Of a stretch of DNA of 15,671 bases, positions 7,739-13,290 are shown piece by piece (within the stretch, counting starts at the first letter, position 1; every line of letters begins with the position of its first letter). Under the pieces are notes generated by a model that saw only the letters and a list, made by a program, of their open reading frames with translations, was not told the DNA's origin and made no database searches. The position numbers were made by a program, and so were the translations under genes. Source of the DNA: DASPXY01 sp038227745 (GTDB lineage: Bacteria > Planctomycetota > Planctomycetia > Gemmatales > Gemmataceae); assembly GCA_038227745.1 (NCBI GenBank), contig JBBRPS010000146.1, positions 1-15,671 of the forward strand, written 5' to 3'.

Positions 7739-8472
7739 AGGCGTCACAGTCAGGTCGAGGAACCTCCAGGCTCCTCTCGGCCTTCTTCGCCGGCCAAGCC
7801 GTCGCGGCACGAAGTCGCCGACCCTCACCTCGACGGCATCGACGTGCGAGCGCATCCGGGCCGTCGCGGCAGAGAGTCCGGCGGGCCGGATTCCGGTTAA
7901 TAGGCCGGCCCTTACTAGCCCCGCCGGCGGGCATCCGGCGATTTTTTCAGGCCGAAGTGTGATCAGCTTTCTCAGCCAAGCCTGGGAGAGCGAACGTCCG
8001 ATAGTTGATAGAAAAGAAACAGCGAAGAGGTGAAGCTGAAGGAAGCCGACAGGGGAGGTAAGCGAAGTTTTCTCAACTACATTTCCCTATTATCCGAAAC
8101 CCGGCACGGCTTTTGGCGAAGCCGATTGCTATTACCTTCCGCTCGACCGAGCGGCATGGCCTTGCAACACGAAGCGGGCAGCCCGGCGGATATTAAACGC
8201 GCCCACCTTGTTACCAATAATTAGCGGCCAAGTGAAACGTGCAACCGGGCAGGCGATCCCGATTGCTCATCGAAAGCTACTTGGTTACTGAGTTTGTGCC
8301 ACCCGATCCGAACCCCCTCAAGGGAATTGATAGCTCGATCCGGCAAAATACACCCGTGCAAGGACGAAGCCACACTTCACCGACCCGTCGCCGGCCAACC
8401 ACGGCTCGTCGCCCTTTCCCTTCCGTGCGAACCCTCCTTGTCAGCCTCGGCCGGGGCCAGGGGGAGCGGGTC
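7739..8472. other. Gene-poor stretch with GC-rich hairpins
   Basis: No reading frame here looks like a protein. There are several inverted repeats: CCGGCGGG/CCCGCCGG at 7878-7885 and 7920-7927, GGCTT/AAGCC near 8107-8124, and CCGCTCG/CGAGCGG at 8139-8154. The stretch probably represents decayed DNA from which the 5' half of the following AAA+ gene was lost. Confidence 0.4.
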
Positions 8473-9039
8473 GTGACGTACACGTCGTCGCAGCTACAGG
8501 GAGTGCCGTCCAGCTTCGAGTTCACCAGCCGGATCATCTGCACGGCGAACGTGGTCCCGAAGCGCAACGAGCCGTTCCGGGCCGTCCTGAGCCGGGTGGA
8601 CGTGTACGAACTCACCGCGACCAACGACGACGTGCTGGAACTGATGCGGACAATGGCTGCGAAGGGCTTCAACGACGTGTCACCGGCGACGTGCCTGGAG
8701 GTCGTGGAGTACGTCGCGCGGGCCGGCGGCAGCCGCCAGTTGTCCGTCCGCCTGTTCGAGAGTTCCATGCGGAAGGTCGAATACGCCCTCCAGACGGGGA
8801 CTGATTGGCAGGAATTGGTTCGGAGTCAACTGGACCAACTCGGCCAGCCCAAGAGCGCCCTTCGCCCCCTCGACAGCAAGGCCCACGACTTGAAGTGCAT
8901 GACCATCGCGGTCGAGCGGCACCCCGCGTCGGTCAAGCTCCAAGAGTCAGTCTGGAGGGAGATGACGGACAAGTCGCGGGCCAGTTTCTTCCGCGCGAAG
9001 CGGGAGTGCGAAGCCCAACTCCAGGCCGACCCGAATTGA
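8473..9039 (+). pseudogene. 3' half of an AAA+ ATPase gene (mobile-element type)
   Basis: 188 codons from GTG 8473, which has AGGGGGAG just upstream, so a truncated product could be made. The sequence matches the second half of an AAA+ module: a strand ending in IICTAN (sensor 1 Asn, residue 26), FRAVLSR (arginine finger, residue 41), VDVYELTATNDDVLELMRTMA, and a lid with GGSRQLSVRLFESS (sensor 2 Arg, residue 93). Phage- and plasmid-type ATPases have this F-x-F-x-x-x-I-I-x-x-x-N ... SR layout. Walker A and Walker B are absent; the in-frame sequence upstream of 8470 is basic, Pro-rich and not ATPase-like. The C-terminal 70 residues are helical and charged. The piece is presumably inactive. It is on the opposite strand to the cargo genes and the same strand as the integrase. 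Confidence 0.65.
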
Positions 9040-9135
9040 CGCCGCCCACCGCCGTACCGTCCGAATGGCAACATATCCGGCACTCGACACCTCGGGCCTG
9101 ATGGCCCCACACCACGATCCGAATGAGGGGCGAGA

Positions 9136-9186
9136 GTGCGGTTCGCTTACGACGACCATGAGAAGCGGCTGGTGTACGACGTGCTG
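9136..9186 (+). pseudogene. 5' part of a small gene split by the nested insert
   Basis: GTG 9136 has GAGGGG at ideal distance and opens a GC-rich reading frame (VRFAYDDHEKRLVYDVL) that is interrupted by TAA at 9187 exactly where composition turns AT-rich. It reads smoothly into the GC-rich frame that resumes near 12003 (EDVCPALPHDEF). I infer one original gene; the protein family is not identified. Confidence 0.4.
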
Positions 9187-9190
9187 TAAT

Positions 9191-9559
9191 TCATCGCACT
9201 GAGTCCGCGATGATGTCGCGTTCCCGTTCCCACTGCTTGTGCAATAGTTCGCTGTCACGTCGTGCTTCGGCGGCAATACTCTCTCGGGTCAACACGTCTC
9301 GGGCCAACAGTGTTCGATTGTCCCAGACGACGCGGCCATCTATCACAATCTCCGTCAGCCGTGTCCTGACATCGAAGTAGCTCTTGCGACTGCCTTGCCC
9401 GACCACTGCGACAGCCAGCATGACACCATGTCCGACTACGTCCACCACGTCTGTAGCTCTGACTGTAGTCGTCAGTCTTCCATAGGTTCGGCAATGCTGG
9501 ACGACTTCACACGGCCCGAAGCTGGCAAGCACTGTCACGTTTTCGGTGTAAGTAAACAT
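9191..9559 (-). CDS. Hypothetical protein, 122 residues
   Basis: Not recognised. ATG 9559 has AAAGGGGA five bases upstream. The protein looks beta-rich at the N-terminus (FTYTENVTVLASFGPCEVV, then GRLTTTVRATDVVDVVGHGVMLAVAVVGQG). It ends in a charged helix (about 88-122) rich in Arg/Glu (ESIAAEARRDSELLHKQWER). A small beta fold with a helical tail would fit a single-stranded-DNA-binding or virion-type protein, but no motif proves it. It is the third gene of the rep operon, 26 bases after the 77-residue gene, and its stop lies 4 bases from the inferred left end of the insert. Confidence 0.6.
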   Translation of the reverse strand: MFTYTENVTVLASFGPCEVVQHCRTYGRLTTTVRATDVVDVVGHGVMLAVAVVGQGSRKSYFDVRTRLTEIVIDGRVVWDNRTLLARDVLTRESIAAEARRDSELLHKQWERERDIIADSVR

Positions 9560-9585
9560 AGTTCCCCTTTGAGATGTTGATGCAA

Positions 9586-9819
9586 TTATAGATCGCTTCG
9601 ATCCCCACGGATGACCATAGCCTTGCGCTGCTCGTAGTCGATGGCGACCGTGTAGGGCTGCCCGTCACACTCTGCGATCCAGAAGCAGCACGGTTCCTTC
9701 TGTCTGGCCGTGTCGCGGTGTCTGAGGGTGTCGCAGTGTTCTAGCAGCCTCTTGACGACATGCTGGGGAATGCCCGGTTCGCTGACGGACTTCATGGGCT
9801 TGAGCTTCTTCGTTTTCAT
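9586..9819 (-). CDS. Hypothetical protein, 77 residues
   Basis: Not recognised. The ATG at 9819 overlaps the rep stop codon as ATGA, so it is probably translated by coupling from rep. The N-terminus is very basic (MKTKKLKPMKS), followed by a helix (HVVKRLLEHCDTLRH). A Cys-Cys-Phe-Trp core strand comes next (CCFWIAECDGQPYTVAIDYEQRKAMVIRG), giving a short alpha-beta layout. Three Cys residues are too few and too scattered to claim metal binding. Partner of Rep by position only. Confidence 0.55.
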   Translation of the reverse strand: MKTKKLKPMKSVSEPGIPQHVVKRLLEHCDTLRHRDTARQKEPCCFWIAECDGQPYTVAIDYEQRKAMVIRGDRSDL

Positions 9820-10892
9820 GGCTGTAATCCTGTGGTGATGGATTCGATGATGTCGTCAGGATGCCAGGGCTTCTTGATCTTCGGGTTCTTCGTAGTCCTG
9901 GGCTGCCGCTGTCGTAGCTTGCGCCGTTGCTCTTCCGCTTCTCGTTGCTCTGCGCGGGTTCGCAGAAAGTCGGCGTATTCTTCTTCGCCACCATGATATT
10001 GTAGCGCCAGTTCCTTATTCTGCTTGACCAGTTTCGCCTTCTTGATTGGGTCTGTCTCGGCTTCGACATCGCCATACATTTTGTCTTCGATCTTGATGGC
10101 GTCCGCCGCTGTCAGGTCGGCCAGTTCCTTCGCTGCGAACTCGATGTCGGGGTTGGCTGCTCTCTTGGCATCACGTTGTTTCTTCTTGGCCCTGTACGCC
10201 TTGTCTTGTTGCGTGGGCGACAACTCGAAGAACTTCCCGAAGTCTCCGGTGGTGTGGAACTTCGGTTGCCCCTTCTTGGCTTTCAGGAAGTACACACGTT
10301 TCCGGGCGTAGATGTCCTGATTCAGCTTCGTGTTAAGGACCACGTCGATGTCATCTGACTGACTCTCTTTGGTTTCCGCAATCACGACCTTGCTGACGTA
10401 CCGAATCCACTTGTTACAGTCTTTGCGAGAAGGGATAATCTTGATCCTGATATTGAGCTTTACGTCGGTGATCTTGTGAAGGCTCTCCCTTAACTTTCTT
10501 GCCCGGTTGCGCATGAAGTTCTCTGGGGCCGACCTGACGACAAGGTGATAGTCGATCTTGTTTGCCCGTGTGATTTCTCGTTCCCAGGCAGCGACAACGC
10601 CCAGGCGTACCATCTCCTTCCAAAGAGCCGTCCAGAGTTCCTTGTGCTGCTCTACTGTGAGTTGTTCGAGAACCTTGAGTGTCACGGCGTAGGGGTAGAA
10701 GTAGTCTTCGCCGATCTTGGCTGCAATGGCCCTGTAGTTTGCGATGAGTTGGGCGACACGTCTACGGCTTGCGGCACGGCGTCCGTAGACAGTGGTGACA
10801 TCCCTGTTGTGATGGTACTTGTGGCCCATTTCTGGCTTGGTGGTCCAGAGGATGGGTATTGTTTTTGATCGTGTCGGGGTATATACTTTCAT
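9816..10892 (-). CDS. rep: HUH-type rolling-circle replication initiator (Rep)
   Basis: The product is 358 residues from ATG 10892. The three motifs of rolling-circle initiators appear in order. Motif 1 is YAVTL at 68-72. Motif 2 is WEREITR followed by IDYHLVV at 113-119. Motif 3 is WIRYVSK at 162-168, with Tyr165 as candidate nucleophile and Lys168. Motif 2 normally reads H-hydrophobic-H; here the first His is Asp114 (codon GAC at 10551-10553) with His116 retained. The C-terminal 150 residues are highly charged and helical and lack a helicase domain, so a host helicase would be needed. The expected activity is nicking the origin strand and covalent Tyr-DNA attachment. A Shine-Dalgarno AGGAG lies 13 bases upstream, inside a hairpin. 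It heads a three-gene operon. A relaxase-like or HUH transposase role is possible but motif order favours Rep. Confidence 0.65.
   Translation of the reverse strand: MKVYTPTRSKTIPILWTTKPEMGHKYHHNRDVTTVYGRRAASRRRVAQLIANYRAIAAKIGEDYFYPYAVTLKVLEQLTVEQHKELWTALWKEMVRLGVVAAWEREITRANKIDYHLVVRSAPENFMRNRARKLRESLHKITDVKLNIRIKIIPSRKDCNKWIRYVSKVVIAETKESQSDDIDVVLNTKLNQDIYARKRVYFLKAKKGQPKFHTTGDFGKFFELSPTQQDKAYRAKKKQRDAKRAANPDIEFAAKELADLTAADAIKIEDKMYGDVEAETDPIKKAKLVKQNKELALQYHGGEEEYADFLRTRAEQREAEEQRRKLRQRQPRTTKNPKIKKPWHPDDIIESITTGLQP
10859..10887 (+). promoter_or_regulatory. Putative promoter for antisense RNA over the rep leader
   Basis: TTGTTT (10859-10864) and TATACT (10882-10887) are separated by 17 bases on the strand opposite to rep. 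Transcription would start near 10894, just upstream of the rep start codon, and run into the hairpin at 10904-10945. Confidence 0.35.
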
Positions 10893-10893
10893 C

Positions 10894-10953
10894 GGTACTT
10901 ATGAACTCCTCGCAAGCAACTTTCCACTGCGGCTTGCGGGGAGTTTCCTTTTT
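10894..10953 (+). ncRNA. Candidate antisense copy-control RNA (about 60 nt)
   Basis: A promoter (10859-10887), a predicted start near 10894 and a terminator hairpin with T-tract ending near 10953 define a short plus-strand RNA. It is fully complementary to the rep leader, including the AGGAG ribosome site. The layout is like the antisense RNAs that limit Rep translation in pLS1/pMV158-type rolling-circle plasmids. It was inferred from promoter and terminator patterns only. Confidence 0.4.
10904..10953 (+). terminator. Rho-independent terminator facing away from rep
   Basis: A 14-bp stem (10904-10917 with 10932-10945) with a 14-base loop is followed by TTTCCTTTTT on the plus strand. The single imperfect position is a G-U pair in plus-strand RNA but a C-A mismatch in minus-strand RNA, which favours a plus-strand role. 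The same arm contains the rep ribosome-binding site on the minus strand. Confidence 0.5.
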
Positions 10954-11036
10954 GACTCAAGTCGTCATGTCCTCTTTGGGTGCCAGCATCTCGTCATGTG
11001 TGCCTGTGTGTATCTATTCTAGTCTGGACCAAAAGA

Positions 11037-11288
11037 CGCGATAGCAGCCTTCCTTCCTTGGCGTTGATCTTCCTTTGTCCTCGCCCCACGTTCACCCAGT
11101 TCTTCTTCTCTTAGTTGTTGTTTTTGTTTCGCTCCACTTGAGTTCCACTCCAGTCGCCGGGGTGCCTCAATTCGAGTTCCCACCGGAGTCTCAGAAAACA
11201 AAAACAACAACTAAGAGAAGAAGAACTGGGTGAGCGTCCTACCCCACTCGACACCACGGCAACCCAAGGAACGAAGGCTGCTATCGCG
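11037..11288. repeat. 252-bp interrupted palindrome (candidate origin or structured RNA)
   Basis: The outer arms 11037-11061 and 11264-11288 pair at 24 of 25 positions. The inner arms 11092-11129 and 11196-11233 pair perfectly over 38 bases, and beyond one T-G position pairing extends to 11088/11237. All arms share the same centre (11162.5), so the unpaired 26-base segments between outer and inner arms are exactly equal in length. The 66-base central region is not palindromic and has two near-copies of GAGTTCC(C)AC in direct orientation. The inner arm is strand-asymmetric, mostly pyrimidine on the left. It lies about 145 bases upstream of rep. It could be a cruciform replication origin or, if transcribed, a very stable long hairpin. 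Confidence 0.75.
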
Positions 11289-11308
11289 CTCTCTTCTTTG
11301 GCCAGCGT

Positions 11309-11314
11309 ATTATA
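11309..11314 (-). promoter_or_regulatory. Perfect -10 box reading into the palindrome and rep
   Basis: The minus strand carries TATAAT here. The -35 region is poor (no good TTGACA match at 16-18 bases). Transcription would begin near 11302, about 14 bases before the palindrome, giving a leader of roughly 410 bases ahead of rep. Confidence 0.3.
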
Positions 11315-11472
11315 GCCGACTCCCGCCCACTTCAGATAGCCCGCCATCTCCCCATTCCCATCACGTTTTGTCATAATCAGCCCCATTTTTGCCAAACACA
11401 ACCCCCGATGTGAAACAATCAACCCTCATTGTGCGAAACCAGAAGACCGTCATTTTTCTTGCTCAGTCAACA

Positions 11473-11554
11473 ATGACATGGCCGCGCACGAACACGAACA
11501 CCCCACACGTCAACGCGATGAAGCCCGATGACATGTGAAGACGCCCATGACATG
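11473..11554. repeat. Iteron-like ATGACATG repeats
   Basis: Three exact copies of ATGACATG lie in direct orientation at 11473-11480, 11528-11535 and 11547-11554, the last followed by ACGTGA. They are in non-coding DNA between the palindrome and the rightward promoter. Irregular spacing (55 and 19 bases) makes this only a candidate Rep- or regulator-binding array. Confidence 0.35.
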
Positions 11555-11631
11555 ACGTGAAATAAATGTCGAAGACGTTTTACAACTAGCCTAACAACAT
11601 ACGCCAGCAGCCTTTACGCTATCCAGGCCGC

Positions 11632-11660
11632 TTTACAAACGAAGGGCTACTGCCTATACT
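11632..11660 (+). promoter_or_regulatory. Near-consensus sigma70 promoter for the 94-residue gene
   Basis: TTTACA (11632-11637) and TATACT (11655-11660) have a 17-base spacer, each hexamer five of six to consensus. The start would be near 11667, 40 bases upstream of ATG 11707. It is the best promoter in the window. Confidence 0.6.
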
Positions 11661-11706
11661 GACTCTGTGGCGGGATGATCCACAACATGATGTCTGGAGT
11701 CCAAAC

Positions 11707-11991
11707 ATGATCGATTGGCTGATGGACACGAAGAGCAAACACGGTAAGAAATCCGCGAACGGGTTCTTCCTACATGGCATCGTTCACGACGTGGTTCTCT
11801 ACGAACTACTAGCCGACGAAGATGGATGGGTTGCCCTCTACGACTGGACCGGGCGACATGTGAAGTATTTCCGCAGCGGAACTGACAGGCAATTCGCGCT
11901 CGCAACCACCAAGGCGAAGAAGTTTGCAGAGGAACACTTTGCTGAGGAGCTTGGCAAGCGGCTGATGGGCGCGGACCTGAACGCAAGTTAA
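11707..11991 (+). CDS. Hypothetical protein, 94 residues
   Basis: Not recognised. The ATG at 11707 has GGAG eight bases upstream and a strong promoter 47-75 bases upstream. The protein has a basic N-terminal third (DTKSKHGKKSANG), then a helix/strand section (FLHGIVHDVVLYELLADEDGWVALYDWTG). A C-terminal amphipathic helix (TTKAKKFAEEHFAEELGKRLMG) follows. A small regulatory or DNA-binding protein is possible, but no helix-turn-helix is obvious. It is the only rightward gene of the nested insert, divergent from the rep operon, and its stop lies about 11 bases from the inferred right junction. Confidence 0.6.
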   Translation: MIDWLMDTKSKHGKKSANGFFLHGIVHDVVLYELLADEDGWVALYDWTGRHVKYFRSGTDRQFALATTKAKKFAEEHFAEELGKRLMGADLNAS

Positions 11992-12002
11992 GAAGATCAA
12001 GT

Positions 12003-12226
12003 TGAAGATGTCTGCCCGGCCCTCCCCCACGACGAGTTCCTCGGCTCGATGGTCCTCACCCGCGACGACATCCACGCCGTGGCGAAGGCTGTCGCGGCGC
12101 ACATCTCGGCGGTCCCGGCGGCACGCCCGGCCCCGGACTACCGGGACGATGTTGGGAGTTCTGCACCGTTCCGCGCCGTCCCACCAACACGGTTTCCGAG
12201 ACTGGCGGGCTGGTGGCGTGTGACAG
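12003..12226 (+). pseudogene. 3' part of the small gene split by the nested insert
   Basis: GC-rich, protein-like sequence resumes here (EDVCPALPHDEFLGS, then LTRDDIHAVAKAVAAHI). It is in a frame that would continue the fragment ending at 9186 after removal of the insert. The frame has no early stop and runs on, less protein-like, towards the resolvase remnant, so its original end is unclear. An internal ATG at 12049 is not preceded by a convincing ribosome site. Confidence 0.35.
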
Positions 12227-12718
12227 TTGATACCACATCAACCGTCACCGGAGAAAGCCCGTGCCGTCATTCTTCTATTGCTACCGGCCGAAGTCCTGGC
12301 GGGTGCAGTAACCTGGGTAGCCATCTCTCGCCTGGACGACCTCGGTCTGGCGGCAGTCGGTCTGAACACGTTGCTGGACGAGTTCGGGCGGTCGGGCGTT
12401 GCCCTGGTCTGCGTGAACGACCCCATCGACCCGATGACGCCGGACGGTCGCCGCATGGCACTGTTCCTGGCCGAGGCTGCCGAGGCCCGAAGACGGCTCC
12501 AGGCCGAGCGGCAACAAGACGGGTTCGCCCGCGCCCGTGCCGCCGGCAGCCGCTGGGGCGGGCGGCGAAGCGGGTGCCGGATTCGCCTGACCGTCGAGAA
12601 AGAGCGGCGGATCAACGAGATGCACGCCGCCGGAAAAAATGCCGCCGAGATCGCCACGGCGCTGCGGCTGTCGAAACGGACAATCTTCCGGGTACTCAGC
12701 AACAAGGGAGTCGAGTGA
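12227..12718 (+). CDS. Degenerate serine-resolvase-like protein lacking catalytic Ser
   Basis: 163 codons open from TTG 12227, directly after an in-frame stop at 12221; no good ribosome site is visible, so the true start is uncertain. Residues 30-106 follow the resolvase pattern: W-x-AISRLDDLG in place of the usual RLDRLGRS, then LLDEFGRSGVALVCVNDPIDPMTPDGR, then AEARRRLQAERQQDGFARARAAG. The C-terminal part (130-158) keeps an intact resolvase-type HTH, AAEIATALRLSKRTIFRVL. The roughly 50 N-terminal residues with the nucleophilic Ser are absent, and the Arg of RLxRL is Asp, so strand exchange is not expected. It is either a decayed resolvase or a DNA-binding remnant kept as a regulator. Its TGA overlaps the next ATG (TGATG position), so it heads the excisionase-integrase unit. 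Confidence 0.6.
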   Translation: MIPHQPSPEKARAVILLLLPAEVLAGAVTWVAISRLDDLGLAAVGLNTLLDEFGRSGVALVCVNDPIDPMTPDGRRMALFLAEAAEARRRLQAERQQDGFARARAAGSRWGGRRSGCRIRLTVEKERRINEMHAAGKNAAEIATALRLSKRTIFRVLSNKGVE

Positions 12719-13290
12719 TGCGGTCCCGTGCCGTCGAACGATACCGACCGGAGCTTGCGCACGCCGAAGTGCCGGTCGCCCCGTCCCCCCGGCCCGCCGC
12801 CCGCTCCCGCCGCAGGCGAAGCTGGGAGGCGAGCTGCCGCAGCATCGATGACCCCTGGTACGCGGACGAAATCCTGATCGGGCTGAACTTCTGGACCGTG
12901 GAAGAGTTCGCCGCATTCGCTAAGGTCGGCGTCGAACAGGTGCGGGATTGGATGGCGGCAGGGCTGCCCGTGCTTTCGCTCCCTGACGGGAGCGTGCGCA
13001 TCTCGGAGGCGGCTGCCGACGAGTGGGCCAAGCACCTCGCCCGGCAGTCGTTGGTGCCGACTCAGCCATTGGTCGAGAGCAACGTCGGCACGCAAAAACG
13101 GCCACAGGCCGGTGGCATCGAATCGCCTTACCTCGACGCGGAACAGGCCGCAGCCTACCTGGGGCTGCCTTCGGTCAAGGCTCTGTACGGGCTGCGGGAT
13201 CGCGGCAGGCTCAAGCCTCTGCCCGGACACCGGCGGCTGAGGTTCACGAAGCAGCAACTCGACAACTACCTCGAAGGGAGAAAGAAGTAA
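12718..13290 (+). CDS. Double-HTH excisionase-like DNA-binding protein
   Basis: 190 residues from ATG 12718, which overlaps the preceding stop; AAGGGAG lies seven bases upstream. There are two HTH_17/MerR-type domains. The first spans about 58-110 (FWTVEEFAAFAKVGVEQVRDWM, with ISEAAADEWAKH closing it). The second spans 137-187 (YLDAEQAAAYLGL, ALYGLRDRGRLKPLPGHRRLRF, LDNYLEGR). The second is the standard excisionase-family form, with the turn-wing GHRRLRF. The N-terminal 40 residues are basic and disordered-looking. The stop codon overlaps the integrase start as TAATG, so the two are co-translated. The likely role is a recombination directionality factor and/or integrase repressor for this element. 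A two-HTH architecture is longer than a typical Xis. Confidence 0.75.
   Translation: MRSRAVERYRPELAHAEVPVAPSPRPAARSRRRRSWEASCRSIDDPWYADEILIGLNFWTVEEFAAFAKVGVEQVRDWMAAGLPVLSLPDGSVRISEAAADEWAKHLARQSLVPTQPLVESNVGTQKRPQAGGIESPYLDAEQAAAYLGLPSVKALYGLRDRGRLKPLPGHRRLRFTKQQLDNYLEGRKK

Larger units (their letters stand above)
9187..12002. mobile_element. Nested 2.8-kb replicon-like insert with HUH Rep
   Basis: The segment is visibly AT-richer than both flanks. It holds three minus-strand genes (Rep plus two small genes), a long palindrome region and one plus-strand gene. The outermost stops, at 9191 and 11991, lie within about a dozen bases of the junctions inferred from the split small gene. No transposase or recombinase is present and no obvious terminal inverted repeat or long target duplication was seen. 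It may be an integrated rolling-circle plasmid or small phage genome, or an HUH-driven transposon. Exact ends are uncertain by several bases, especially on the right. Confidence 0.5.

Noticed and set aside
8030..8224. A 64-codon plus-strand frame before the AAA+ remnant
   Set aside because: The translation is not protein-like, and the stretch contains several hairpins and no supporting context.
9187..12002. XerCD/dif-type junctions for the nested insert
   Set aside because: Neither junction shows a dif-like pair of half-sites around a short centre.
12003..12012. GAAGATGTC at the right junction versus GATGATGTC at 9209-9217 as a target duplication
   Set aside because: One mismatch, and the left copy lies about 22 bases inside the insert rather than at the junction, so chance similarity is more likely.
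12049..13290. One continuous 413-codon gene joining the split-gene fragment to the HTH protein
   Set aside because: Between about 12240 and 12717 the convincing protein similarity (resolvase) is in a different frame, and the HTH protein has its own ATG with a good ribosome site at 12718.
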